NCBI GenBank assembly: GCA_963779765.1
Contig: CAVZZP010000002.1
Span: 310,001-374,000, forward strand
DNA: 64,000 bases
Direction of reading: 5' to 3'
From: Silicimonas sp963779765
Lineage (GTDB): Bacteria; Pseudomonadota; Alphaproteobacteria; Rhodobacterales; Rhodobacteraceae
The notes beneath the pieces are model-generated. The model saw nothing but the letters and a program-made list of their open reading frames with translations. It did no database searches and was not told the DNA's origin. This document shows positions 51,279 through 59,927 of this stretch, in pieces. Numbering within the stretch: the stretch's first letter is position 1; every line of letters starts with the position of its first letter. The position numbers and the translations under genes were made by a program.

Positions 51279-51539
51279 ATGCAGTGTCCGATGGACGGAG
51301 AAACGCTTGTCATCGCCGAAAGAAGCGGTGTCGAGATCGACTATTGCCCGAAGTGTCGCGGCGTGTGGCTCGACCGGGGCGAACTCGACAAGATCATCGA
51401 TCGAGCGGCACCCGCCATGCCGACGCAGGATCATCGCGCGCAGGATCATCGGGGTCAGGACTACCGGCAGGACACACACGGGGGCCGACCCTACAAGAAG
51501 AAGCGCGAAGGCTTTCTCGGCGAGTTATTCGACTTCTAG
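51279..51539 (+). CDS. TFIIB-type zinc-ribbon protein
   Basis: This is an 86-residue protein. An N-terminal zf-TFIIB domain, CPMDGETLVIAERSGVEIDYCPKCRGVWLDRGELDKII, has Cys3 and the C-P-K-C knuckle. A His/Gln/Arg/Asp-rich linker (QDHRAQDHRGQDYRQ) leads to a conserved C-terminal KREGFLGELFDF. Such proteins occur singly in proteobacteria and are of unknown function. GGAGAGA precedes the ATG. Its last 15 bases overlap the convergent monooxygenase gene. Confidence 0.85.
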   Translation: MQCPMDGETLVIAERSGVEIDYCPKCRGVWLDRGELDKIIDRAAPAMPTQDHRAQDHRGQDYRQDTHGGRPYKKKREGFLGELFDF

Positions 51540-53459
51540 ATCGCCCGAACCTTCCGTCTGACGCCTCTGACGGACATCACTGGCAGCGCCACGCGTCCAC
51601 GGCTTGAGTATGCCCTCGAAGTACGAAGCGATGGCCGCACGCTCCTCCAGCGGCAGGACGTGGCCCACATGCTGGTCCGGGCGCACGATAACGCAGGCGC
51701 CTTCCGGCGACACGCCCCGCATCGTGAAGATGTCGGATGTGGGGTCGGCGCAGAACGCCTTCTCGTAATCGAGAAGCCCGAACGCGCCTTTTGCCGGCAG
51801 GAGCAGAGCGGGCAGGTCCGTGACGTCCATTCCACGCGCATCACCGCGCAGAATGGCGCGAGTGTCTATCACTGTGTCCGGGGCCCTGCCTTTTGGCGTA
51901 GTGCGCGCGACGGGCGATACGACGTCGTTCAGAAGCCAGTCGCAGAGGTTACGGAGGACGCCTCCCGGGCCGCCCTTGTCGCCTTCGGGTGCGAAGAGAA
52001 AGAGCCTGAAACGTCCGTCCGCCTCGACCACGCGTCCAAGCTGCATGTGGCGCGCGTCCGCCAGTCTCACGACGGGCGCGGAATGAAACCGCGCTCCGAT
52101 CTCGAAGCCCGACGCCAGATCCTGGTAGGTCGCGTCGCCGGTCAGGATCGACGGTGCATAGGCGACGCCCAGACCGGCAGTATACCTGCCCTGCCTGATG
52201 AACTGACGCTGGACGGCGGGCATGTCGTCGGAGCCGTCGGTCTGCCCCTCGCGCACCGCGCTCGCCCAGTGCCGGTCGAAGTCGATCAGCTCCTGCGCTA
52301 CGGCCTGTCGTTCCTGCGAATAAGTGCGCAGCAAGGTGGGTGCCGCGTGTCCTCGCAGGACGGCGGCCAGCTTCCAACCCAGGTTGAAAGCGTCCCCCAT
52401 CGAGACATTCATCCCCTGCCCCGCCTTCGGGCTGTGGGTGTGGCAGGCATCACCGGCAATGAAGACGTGGGGGAAGCCGTCGCCCTCGCTGTCGTCGAAA
52501 CGGTCGGCCACCCGCTGGCCGATCTGGTAGCCCGACCACCAGACCACGTCTTTCACTTCGAACCGGAACGGCCGCAGGATCGCCTGCGCCTTCTCGATGA
52601 TCGTCTCTGCGGTCAGCCCGGTCTCACCGGCCCTCGCCCCCTCCTCGAGCTCGCCCATCTCGACGTAGAGCCGGACGAGATAGCCGCCTTCGCGCGGAAT
52701 GACGACGATGGTCCCGTCCGAGGCCGACTGGATCACACCCTTGAAACGGATGTCCGGAAAATCCGTCACGGCAAGGACGTCCATGACGCCCCACAGCCGG
52801 TTGACGCTGTCGCCCCGAAGCTCGCGCCCGATTTCGCGCCGAACCGCGCTGCGCGCACCGTCGCACCCGACCACATAGCGCGCGCGGATCACCTCGGTCT
52901 CGCCTGTCGCCATCTCGACCGTCGCAGCGACAGGGTATTCCGCCGCCTCTTCGATTTCGAGAGAGAGGAGCCGGAAACCATAGTCGGGCTCCATTCGGGC
53001 CGGACCGCGTTTCATCTCGTTCAGAAGCATGTCGTGGATGCGTGCCTGGTTCAGGATGACGTGGGGCATCTCCGACAGCCCGTCCTCGACGTCCTGCACC
53101 CGGCCGGCACGGCGGATGCGCGCCGGGTCAAGGGGGTCCGGCGTCCAGAACACGGTCTCGGTGATGGCACAGGCCTCGCGCTCGACGCGGTCGGCAAAGC
53201 CGAAGGCCGCGAACATCTCCATCGACCGGCACGAGATACCATCGGCCTGCCCCTTTTCGATCCGGCCGGGCTTCACTTCGACAAGCCGCGTAGCGATGTC
53301 TGGGAAACGTGCCAGTTGCGCGGCCAGAGTCAGCCCCGCCGGTCCCGCCCCCACGATCAGGACGTCGACCTCCGAGCCGCGCGCGGCATTGCGAGCCTCG
53401 TCATCCTCGGGAAGACAGTCAGGGTCTCCGGGGCGGAAACCGTTGAGGTGGAACTGCAT
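51525..53459 (-). CDS. FAD-dependent aromatic monooxygenase (3-hydroxybenzoate 4-/phenol 2-monooxygenase type)
   Basis: This is a 644-residue class A flavin monooxygenase. It has the FAD-binding VDVLIVGAGPAGLTLAAQLAR, the GCDGARSAVRREIG motif (DG box) and VFIAGDACHTHSPKAGQGMNVSMGDAFNLGWKL (GD box), followed by a thioredoxin-like C-terminal domain. The opening MQFHLNGFRPGDP and length match 3-hydroxybenzoate 4-monooxygenase (MobA) and phenol 2-monooxygenase. It would add an OH ortho to a phenolic group using NADPH and O2, giving a catechol or protocatechuate. It is divergent from a MarR regulator with a palindrome between them. Confidence 0.85.
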   Translation of the reverse strand: MQFHLNGFRPGDPDCLPEDDEARNAARGSEVDVLIVGAGPAGLTLAAQLARFPDIATRLVEVKPGRIEKGQADGISCRSMEMFAAFGFADRVEREACAITETVFWTPDPLDPARIRRAGRVQDVEDGLSEMPHVILNQARIHDMLLNEMKRGPARMEPDYGFRLLSLEIEEAAEYPVAATVEMATGETEVIRARYVVGCDGARSAVRREIGRELRGDSVNRLWGVMDVLAVTDFPDIRFKGVIQSASDGTIVVIPREGGYLVRLYVEMGELEEGARAGETGLTAETIIEKAQAILRPFRFEVKDVVWWSGYQIGQRVADRFDDSEGDGFPHVFIAGDACHTHSPKAGQGMNVSMGDAFNLGWKLAAVLRGHAAPTLLRTYSQERQAVAQELIDFDRHWASAVREGQTDGSDDMPAVQRQFIRQGRYTAGLGVAYAPSILTGDATYQDLASGFEIGARFHSAPVVRLADARHMQLGRVVEADGRFRLFLFAPEGDKGGPGGVLRNLCDWLLNDVVSPVARTTPKGRAPDTVIDTRAILRGDARGMDVTDLPALLLPAKGAFGLLDYEKAFCADPTSDIFTMRGVSPEGACVIVRPDQHVGHVLPLEERAAIASYFEGILKPWTRGAASDVRQRRQTEGSGDLEVE

Positions 53460-53481
53460 CGATGTCTCCTGCCGAGATATT

Positions 53482-53497
53482 AGTATGTATACTTACT
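53482..53497. promoter_or_regulatory. MarR-type operator between the monooxygenase and MarR genes
   Basis: AGTATGTATACTTACT is palindromic except for one mismatched pair (positions 5 and 12). It lies 22 bases from the monooxygenase start and 56 from the marR start. The size and the AT-rich core match MarR-family sites for aromatic catabolism regulators. Binding by the adjacent protein is inferred. Confidence 0.6.
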
Positions 53498-53553
53498 TTT
53501 TGTTTATCGTCAAACCATTTGAATGACTACGGATTTGGGCTACTCGTGGTTCC

Positions 53554-54015
53554 ATGACGGACAGACCCATCGTCTCGGACCTTCTCGACATGCCGGGGCA
53601 CCTGCTGCGCCGGATGAACCAGCGGTCCACCCAGAATTTCCAGGCGGCAATGCGTGCGTCTGACGGCGACATGACGCCCGTCCAGTTCGCGGCACTCAAT
53701 GCGCTCAAGCACCAGACAGACATAGACCAGGCGCGGCTCGCCGATCTGGTCGCCTGCGACCGGGCGACCATGGGCGGCGTCGTCGACCGGCTGGAGAAGC
53801 GCGGCCTGATCCAGCGGTCGGTCAACGCACAGGACCGCCGCGCGCGCGTCCTTGCCCTGACGCCCGAGGGCCTTGCCCTGCACACCCGCCTTCTGCCTCT
53901 CGTCACCGCGCTTCAACGCACCATCCTGGACGGCCTCGACGCGGACGAGCGCCGCACGCTGGTGCGCTTGATGCGCAAGTCGCTGACCCTCGGAGACCCG
54001 GAGGATGCGCGGTGA
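53554..54015 (+). CDS. MarR-family regulator
   Basis: This is a 153-residue winged-helix regulator. The HTH region reads MTPVQFAALNALKHQTDIDQARLADLVACDRATMGGVVDRLEKRGLIQRS and is followed by the wing VNAQDRRARVLALTPEG. It is divergent from the aromatic monooxygenase, so it most likely represses that gene until a phenolic ligand binds. Its stop overlaps the sulfatase start by 4 bases (GTGA), so the sulfatase is under the same control. Confidence 0.88.
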   Translation: MTDRPIVSDLLDMPGHLLRRMNQRSTQNFQAAMRASDGDMTPVQFAALNALKHQTDIDQARLADLVACDRATMGGVVDRLEKRGLIQRSVNAQDRRARVLALTPEGLALHTRLLPLVTALQRTILDGLDADERRTLVRLMRKSLTLGDPEDAR

Positions 54016-55661
54016 ACATCCTCTTCGTGATGTATGACCAGCTTCGCTTCGATTATCTGTCCTGCGCGGGGCATCCACATCTGAACACGCCGAATTTCGA
54101 CCGCGTCGCGGCGCGCGGCGTCCGCTTCACCAACGCTTACGTCCAGTCCCCCGTCTGTGGCCCGTCGAGGATGAGCTTCTATACCGGCCGGTATGTCTCG
54201 TCCCACGGTGCGCAATGGAACGGCTATCCTCTGCGCGTCGGAGAGCTGACCCTCGGCGATCACCTGCGCGCGCTCGGCATGGACTGCTGGCTGATCGGCA
54301 AGACCCATATGAAAGCCGATGCCGTGGGGATGGAGCGTCTCGGGCTTGCACCCGACAGCCTGATCGGCGCGCGGCAGGCCGAGTGCGGCTTCGACGCCTT
54401 CGTGCGCGATGACGGTCTCTGGGGCTATGGTCCGGACGGCTGGTACGATGAGAAACGCTCGCCCTACAACGAGTACCTCACGGCGCAGGGTTATGACGGC
54501 GAAAACCCCTGGGCCGACTACGCCAACGCCGGCGTCTCGGACGAGGCGCAGATGGCATCGGGCTGGATGTTCGCGAACGCCGACCGCGCGGCCAACGTGC
54601 GCGAGGAGGACAGCGAGACGCCCTGGCTCACGCGCGAGGCGATGCGGTTTATCGACGAGGCCAAGGCGCCGTGGTGCGCCCATGTCAGCTATATCAAGCC
54701 CCATTGGCCCTACATCGTGCCGGCGCCCTATCATGCGATGTACGGAGCCGACGACATCCTGCCGCCCGTGCGGGACGCGTCCGAGCTTGAAGACCCGCAT
54801 CCCGTTCTCGCCGCCTATCACGATACTCGCGTCTCGCAGGCGTTCCGGCAGGACGAGGTGCGGCGCAAGGTGATCCCGGCCTACATGGGTCTGATCCGTC
54901 AGTGCGACGACCAACTGGGTCGGCTGCTGGATCATCTCGAAGCGTCAGGACAGGCCGACGATACGATGATCGTCCTGACCTCGGATCACGGCGACTATCT
55001 GGGGGATCACTGGCTGGGCGAGAAGGACTTCTTCCACGAACCCTCGGTGAAAATCCCTCTCATCATCCTCGACCCTCGACGCGACGCGGATGCGACGCGC
55101 GGCACCACCTGCGACGCGCTTGTCGAGGCCATCGACCTCTGTGCCACCTTCATCGAGGCGGCGGGCGGCGCGGTGCCCGACCACATTGTCGAAGGCCGGT
55201 CGCTGATGCCCTGGCTTCACGGACAGCCACCCAAGGCGTGGCGCGAGGTCGTCGTCAGCGAGTACGATTATTCCGTCACACCCCGTGCCGACACTTTAGG
55301 CGTCAGTCCTCGAGACGCGCGGCTCTTCATGGTCTTCGACGGGCGTTGGAAGCTGATCCACGCCGAGGGCGGCTTTCGCCCGATGCTGTTCGATCTCGCA
55401 AACGATCCGAGCGAGTTCAAAGACTTGGGAGGTGATGCTGAAGCAACCGGAGAAATCGCCCGGCTCTACGATCACCTCGCACGCTGGTCGCGCCGCATGT
55501 CGCAACGCGTGACTGTGTCGGATGACGACATCAAGGCACGTCGTGGCAAATCGGCCAGGCGCGGGATCCTTCCCTTCCTCATCGACGGCTCGGAAGTGCC
55601 GGCCGATCTGACGGAACGCTATCGAGGTCCCGCCCGGCAGGATCACCGCGACAGCGACTAG
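54012..55661 (+). CDS. Sulfatase / phosphonate monoester hydrolase family enzyme
   Basis: This is a 549-residue alkaline-phosphatase-fold hydrolase with no signal peptide. The maturation motif is C-G-P-S-R at Cys49 (the Cys-type site converted to formylglycine), with metal residues in MYDQLRFDYL and TSDHGDYLGDH, and GKTHMK carrying the Lys-x-His pair. It could cleave aryl or alkyl sulfates, or phosphonate monoesters. Coupling to MarR and the flavin monooxygenase suggests an aromatic sulfate ester whose phenol product is then hydroxylated. That pathway is inferred. Its stop overlaps the convergent isomerase gene by 4 bases. Confidence 0.85.
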   Translation: MNILFVMYDQLRFDYLSCAGHPHLNTPNFDRVAARGVRFTNAYVQSPVCGPSRMSFYTGRYVSSHGAQWNGYPLRVGELTLGDHLRALGMDCWLIGKTHMKADAVGMERLGLAPDSLIGARQAECGFDAFVRDDGLWGYGPDGWYDEKRSPYNEYLTAQGYDGENPWADYANAGVSDEAQMASGWMFANADRAANVREEDSETPWLTREAMRFIDEAKAPWCAHVSYIKPHWPYIVPAPYHAMYGADDILPPVRDASELEDPHPVLAAYHDTRVSQAFRQDEVRRKVIPAYMGLIRQCDDQLGRLLDHLEASGQADDTMIVLTSDHGDYLGDHWLGEKDFFHEPSVKIPLIILDPRRDADATRGTTCDALVEAIDLCATFIEAAGGAVPDHIVEGRSLMPWLHGQPPKAWREVVVSEYDYSVTPRADTLGVSPRDARLFMVFDGRWKLIHAEGGFRPMLFDLANDPSEFKDLGGDAEATGEIARLYDHLARWSRRMSQRVTVSDDDIKARRGKSARRGILPFLIDGSEVPADLTERYRGPARQDHRDSD

Positions 55662-56914
55662 GCCGCCACCTCCGCCAGTTTCGGCAGCCCGGCCGCCTGA
55701 CGCGACAGCCCCTGCGCCAGCGGGAAGAGGTCCGCCTGAAGCGCGTGATAGATGTCGGGCTTGCCCTTGAACTGCGTCGACGCCGGCCGTCCCTCGCCGT
55801 CGATCTCGTGAAACCAGCCGCCATGCGCGTGATCGACGAAGTGCGCGTCGGCGAAAGTCCACAGACGCCTGTACCACGCCTCGTCCTCGGTCTTTCGCTC
55901 CAGCTTGATGAGAGACGCGACAGCCCCGATCGCCTCGGTCACGGGCCACCAGTAGCGGTCGCGGATCGCGGGCCTGCCGTCGTGATCGAGAGTGTAGAAG
56001 AGGCCGCCGCCCCGCGTGTCGTCCCAGCCGTCCGCGAGCGCCTGCATGGTGACCCGCCGCGCCGCGTCGGGCGCGCTGCTGTCCGGTCGACCGGCAAGGT
56101 CCCAGTGTTGCAGCGCCAGGCGGGACATCTCGAAAGAATGGCCCGGTGTCGTGCCTGCGGGGCGGAACATGGGGTTGCCGGAATAGGACGGGTCCACCGT
56201 CCAGTCGGCATGGTAGTGCTCCGGCAGGCGCCATCCGTTTTGTGGGGCGACGCGTCCCATGAAGAAGTCGAGGATCCGTCCCGCGCGGTCGAGATAGATC
56301 TCGCGCCCCGTCGCTTCGAACGCGGCGAGCAGCGCTTCGACGCCATGCATGTTGGCGTTCAGGCCCCTGTAGTCCGAGAACGGCAGCCACTCGCGCGTCC
56401 ACTCGTCGGCGAAGAGCCCCGGCCCGTCCTCCCAGAAATGCCGGTCGAGGTTCGTCGTCGCGTCGAGGACCAACGCGTCGGCCTCGGGATGACCCGCCAT
56501 GAGAGCGCTCGAGGCGGCGAGAAGGACGAAGACGTGCCCATAGGCCAGCTTGCGGTCGTCGACGATCGACGCACCGTCCCGGGCCCACAGATAGCCCTCG
56601 AACTCGGCGTCGCGGTGTCCCTGCACCAGATAGCGCATTCCCGCGTCGATCACTCCGGCGCAGTCAGGGACACCTGCCAGGTGGCCGAGCGCGAAGGAAT
56701 GGACGAGGCGGGTCGTGGTGTGCAACTCCTGCACGCCCGACGCCATGCGCGCTCCGTCCACATCGAGGGTGTGAAACCCGCCGTCGTCGCGAATGCTGGG
56801 CCGGAAGAAATCAAAGGAGCGCAGCGCGTCGCGGGCGAGCCATCGCCGGTGGCCGGGGCTGTCGATCCAGAATGCCTCGCCGGTCTCCGACGCCTCTGCG
56901 ATCTCGGTGCCCAT
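55658..56914 (-). CDS. AGE-family sugar isomerase (YihS/mannose-isomerase-like)
   Basis: This is a 418-residue (alpha/alpha)6-barrel protein of the N-acylglucosamine 2-epimerase family. Markers are YGHVFVLLAASSALMAGHPEA, DYRGLNANMHGVEALLAAFEATG, TPGHSFEMSRL and KPDIYHALQADLFPLA. The Arg, His, Glu and His expected in the active site fall within them. It resembles YihS-type aldose-ketose isomerases that act on mannose, glucose or sulfoquinovose. Near it there are no other sulfoquinovose genes, only a sulfatase. The ATG at 56914 has GGGAGGGG ahead. Confidence 0.8.
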   Translation of the reverse strand: MGTEIAEASETGEAFWIDSPGHRRWLARDALRSFDFFRPSIRDDGGFHTLDVDGARMASGVQELHTTTRLVHSFALGHLAGVPDCAGVIDAGMRYLVQGHRDAEFEGYLWARDGASIVDDRKLAYGHVFVLLAASSALMAGHPEADALVLDATTNLDRHFWEDGPGLFADEWTREWLPFSDYRGLNANMHGVEALLAAFEATGREIYLDRAGRILDFFMGRVAPQNGWRLPEHYHADWTVDPSYSGNPMFRPAGTTPGHSFEMSRLALQHWDLAGRPDSSAPDAARRVTMQALADGWDDTRGGGLFYTLDHDGRPAIRDRYWWPVTEAIGAVASLIKLERKTEDEAWYRRLWTFADAHFVDHAHGGWFHEIDGEGRPASTQFKGKPDIYHALQADLFPLAQGLSRQAAGLPKLAEVAA

Positions 56915-57012
56915 TCCGCCCCTCCCGGCGCAACCCGTCACGGCGCGATTCTAGATTTGGGCTCGATGCGACACAAGCGGCCCACACGGGGTGTAGAGAG
57001 GGCAAAAAGGGA

Positions 57013-58317
57013 TTAGGCGGGCATCGTCACCGCATCGAGAGGGGGTGCACCGGCGGCTTCCCGCGCGCGCAGGGCCTCGACCACTTCCACGGCCGAGTGG
57101 ATGCCGTCCTCGTGGAAGCCGTGGCGGTTCCACGCGCCCGCGAACCAGGTTCGATTGCGCCCCTGCATCTCGCGTATCCGACGCTGTGCGGACATCGCGG
57201 CCCGATCGAACATAGGGTGTTCGTAGTCCACGCGGTCATAGACCAGTTCGTCCGGGATCGGCACGGGCGGGTTGAGGGTAACGAACATGGGTTCGTCGTC
57301 CGGGATGCCCTGAAGGCGGTTCATCCAGTAGGTGACGCCGATGGCCCCGTCCTGGCTTCGGTAGGCCCAGGACGACCAGCACGCCTTGCGGCGCGGCATC
57401 TGGTTGGGGTCACGGTGCAGCACGGCCTTGTTCGTCTGGTAGCGGATGGCGGACAGGGCCGAGGCCTCTTCCGCCGTCGCCTCGCTTCCGAGGATCTTCA
57501 ATGCCTGGTCCGAGTGGCAGGCGAAGACGACCTCGTCGAATACATGTTCTCCCGCCGGTGAGGACACGATAACGCCCACGTCCGTGCGGTGAACCCTGTC
57601 CACGGGCGTGCTTTTGCGGATCGTCGCACGGTTTCTCAGAAGCGACGCCTCGATCCGCCGCACGTACTCGATGCTGCCTCCCTTGACGGTGAACCACTGG
57701 TGCTCGGGCGTGAAGGCCAACAGGGCGTGGTTCCGGAAGAACTGCACCAGCGAGCGGGCGGGGAAACCGTCGATCTCGGACACGGGTGTCGACCAGATCG
57801 CTCCGCACATTGGCATCAAGTAGTAGTGCCGAAACCAGTAGCCCAGCCGAAGCTCCTCGATCAGCTCGCCTATGGTCTTGTCGTCGTCCGTCGCCGCAGC
57901 GACCGCACGCTTTCCGAAGCGAAGGATGTCGGCGATCATGCCGTAGTAGCGGGGACGAAGCAGGTTGCGCTTCTGCGCCACAAGGCTGCGCGGCGTGGTC
58001 AGCCCGTATTCGATGCGGCCACCGTCGATGCTGGCCCCGAAACTCATGTTGCTTTTCATCACGGGGACGTCGAGCTCACCGAAAAGGCGGGTGAGGTGCG
58101 GGTAGGTGGCATAGTTGAAGACGATGAAGCCGGTATCGACAGGCACGTCGCCGTTCCGCCCCGCCATCACGGTCCGGGCATGTCCACCAAGCCTCGGGGC
58201 CGCCTCATACAGGGTGACGTCGTGATCGGAGGAGAGGTAGTGCGCCGCGGCGAGTCCCGAAATGCCCGACCCGATGACCGCGATCCTGCGGCCCGGGGCG
58301 TCTGCCGTGTCGAACAT
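57013..58317 (-). CDS. FAD-dependent amine-oxidase-like protein of the RpoE-ChrR locus
   Basis: This is a 434-residue flavoprotein. The Rossmann motif IAVIGSGISGLAAAHYLSSDHDVTLYEAAPRLGGHARTV is followed by VPVDTGFIVFNYATYPHLTRLF and a late RTWFAGAWNRHGFHEDGIHSAVEVVEAL FAD box. Homologues (COG2907) sit next to DUF1365 and cyclopropane-synthase-like genes under RpoE-ChrR control in Rhodobacter, where related genes modify membrane fatty acids in the singlet-oxygen response. No cyclopropane synthase gene is present here. An RpoE-type promoter is at 58350-58377. Confidence 0.85.
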   Translation of the reverse strand: MFDTADAPGRRIAVIGSGISGLAAAHYLSSDHDVTLYEAAPRLGGHARTVMAGRNGDVPVDTGFIVFNYATYPHLTRLFGELDVPVMKSNMSFGASIDGGRIEYGLTTPRSLVAQKRNLLRPRYYGMIADILRFGKRAVAAATDDDKTIGELIEELRLGYWFRHYYLMPMCGAIWSTPVSEIDGFPARSLVQFFRNHALLAFTPEHQWFTVKGGSIEYVRRIEASLLRNRATIRKSTPVDRVHRTDVGVIVSSPAGEHVFDEVVFACHSDQALKILGSEATAEEASALSAIRYQTNKAVLHRDPNQMPRRKACWSSWAYRSQDGAIGVTYWMNRLQGIPDDEPMFVTLNPPVPIPDELVYDRVDYEHPMFDRAAMSAQRRIREMQGRNRTWFAGAWNRHGFHEDGIHSAVEVVEALRAREAAGAPPLDAVTMPA

Positions 58318-58349
58318 GGACTGCCTCGCTTTTCTTTTTACCTTCGCAT

Positions 58350-58377
58350 GATACGGAGCGCACGACCACTCGGTTCA
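58350..58377 (-). promoter_or_regulatory. RpoE-type promoter ahead of the FAD oxidoreductase
   Basis: On the minus strand TGAACC (58377-58372) and TATC (58353-58350) are separated by 18 bases. The Rhodobacter RpoE consensus is TGATCC-N17/18-TAA-type. The start codon is 33 bases beyond. It is back-to-back with the plus-strand site at 58395-58422. Confidence 0.65.
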
Positions 58378-58394
58378 TTCGTGCCGGAAAAAGT

Positions 58395-58422
58395 TGAACC
58401 GCGAGCGATGGTTGTGCGTAAC
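58395..58422 (+). promoter_or_regulatory. RpoE-type promoter ahead of the DUF1365-SDR operon
   Basis: TGAACC (58395-58400), an 18-base spacer and TAAC (58419-58422). The ATG at 58432 follows the -10 element by 9 bases, so the mRNA would have almost no leader. Confidence 0.65.
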
Positions 58423-58431
58423 TCACCCATC

Positions 58432-59205
58432 ATGCTCGACCACATTCAGGGCCACACCACCCACGCGCGGCGGGGACGCGTGTCGAACGCGTTCCGCTAT
58501 GGGGTGGACTACGTGCTGCTGGACCTCGAGGACGCCGCCGCCACGCCGTTTCTCTTCTCCCGGAACCGCTTCAACCTGTGGGCCGTCCACGACATTCGCC
58601 ATGGCGGTCCACGCAGCGACGGACGCGGTGCGGGCTGGGCGCGGGAGGTTCTGGCAGAGCGCGGATTTCCCTATCCGAACGCGCGCCTTCTTCTTCTCAC
58701 GCAGCCCTCGTTCCTAGGCCTGCACTTCAATCCCATCAGCCTCTGGTTCGCCATGATCGACGGCGCACCCCGCGCCGTGATCGCCGAGGTCGACAATACG
58801 TTCGGTCACCGGCATTGCTACATCTGCGTCCGGCCCGGGTTCGAACCCATTGCGTACGACGACACGTTGGAGGCGGAGAAAATGATGCATGTCTCTCCCT
58901 TCCAGAAGGTCGAGGGCACCTACCGGTTCAATATCGGGCTGGATGACGACGCTATCCGCATCCGCATCGACTTTCGCAATGGCGAGGATGGCGTGCTTGC
59001 GACCCTGTCCGGCAATCGACATCCCGCCACAACCGCTTCACTGCTTGCCGCCGCCGTCCGCCGCCCTCTGGGTGCTGCGCGTGTGTTGGCGCTGATCCAT
59101 TGGCAGGCAATCAAACTGTGGGCAAAACGCGCGCCCTTCTCCAGCGTTCCGCCACAGCCCGAGCCGCTCGTCACCGACGCTCATCCAGTTGAAAGACGCC
59201 CATGA
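58432..59205 (+). CDS. DUF1365 family protein
   Basis: This is a 257-residue protein. It starts MLDHIQGHTTHARRGRVSNAFRYGVDYVLLDLEDA, the H-x-R-x-x-P/N-F-Y opening of DUF1365. LTQPSFLGLHFNPISLWFAM and EVDNTFGHRHCYI are also diagnostic. The family always travels with COG2907 flavoproteins and fatty-acid-modifying enzymes; the activity is not settled. An upstream in-frame ATG (58408) exists, but the RpoE-type -10 element at 58419 makes 58432 the only start usable from that promoter. It overlaps the SDR gene by 4 bases. Confidence 0.82.
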   Translation: MLDHIQGHTTHARRGRVSNAFRYGVDYVLLDLEDAAATPFLFSRNRFNLWAVHDIRHGGPRSDGRGAGWAREVLAERGFPYPNARLLLLTQPSFLGLHFNPISLWFAMIDGAPRAVIAEVDNTFGHRHCYICVRPGFEPIAYDDTLEAEKMMHVSPFQKVEGTYRFNIGLDDDAIRIRIDFRNGEDGVLATLSGNRHPATTASLLAAAVRRPLGAARVLALIHWQAIKLWAKRAPFSSVPPQPEPLVTDAHPVERRP

Positions 59206-59927
59206 CCGAATTGAAAGAAAAGACATTCTGGCTGATCGGCGCCTCGGAGGGATTGGGCCGCGACCTGGCAAAGCGGCTTGATCGGGAAGGCGCGCGCCTT
59301 GTCCTTTCCGCCCGCAGCGAGGAGCGGCTGAACAGCCTGGCGACGGAACTGGGTGCCGCGCGTGTCCTGCCGCTGGACGTGACCGACCTCGATGCCGTGC
59401 GAAAAGCGGTCGTTGACGCCGGCGAGATCGACGGCCTGATCTACAACGCCGGAGCTTACGAACCGATGGCGGCGACCGATTGGGACACCGAGCAGGCGCT
59501 CAAGATCGCCGACGTGAACTTCATGGGCGCACTCCGCGTGCTGGGAGAAGTCGTACCCCGCTTCGTCCAGAGGGGCTCCGGTGACATTACCATTGTCGGC
59601 TCGCTTGCCGGATACCGCGGTCTGCCGGCCAACATAGGATACGGCGCATCCAAGTCGGGTCTCATCAGCCTGGCCGAGACGATGCGACACGATCTGAAGG
59701 ACAGCGGCGTCACGGTCCGCCTCGTCAATCCCGGGTTCATCCGCACGCGCCTTACGGCGAAGAACAACTTCAAGATGCCGCAGATCATGGAACCCGAGGA
59801 GGCCGCGCGTCACGTCCTCGACGCAATGAAAAGCCGGCGCTTTCGCACCGACTTTCCCAAACCCTTCGCTTGGGCCATTCGCGCCTTCGACCTGCTCCCA
59901 GATCTTGCGGCGTACAGAGGCCGCTAG
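59202..59927 (+). CDS. Short-chain dehydrogenase/reductase
   Basis: This is a 241-residue NAD(P)-dependent SDR. It starts KTFWLIGASEGLGRDLAKRL with the cofactor-binding G-A-S-E-G-L-G, then LIYNAGA (N-A-G). The catalytic part has IVGSLAGYRG (Ser) and GYGASKSGLI (Tyr-x3-Lys). It belongs to the RpoE-ChrR locus by position and is co-transcribed with DUF1365. The substrate is unknown, perhaps a fatty-acid or lipid intermediate. Its end overlaps the convergent chrR end by 4 bases. Confidence 0.87.
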   Translation: MTELKEKTFWLIGASEGLGRDLAKRLDREGARLVLSARSEERLNSLATELGAARVLPLDVTDLDAVRKAVVDAGEIDGLIYNAGAYEPMAATDWDTEQALKIADVNFMGALRVLGEVVPRFVQRGSGDITIVGSLAGYRGLPANIGYGASKSGLISLAETMRHDLKDSGVTVRLVNPGFIRTRLTAKNNFKMPQIMEPEEAARHVLDAMKSRRFRTDFPKPFAWAIRAFDLLPDLAAYRGR

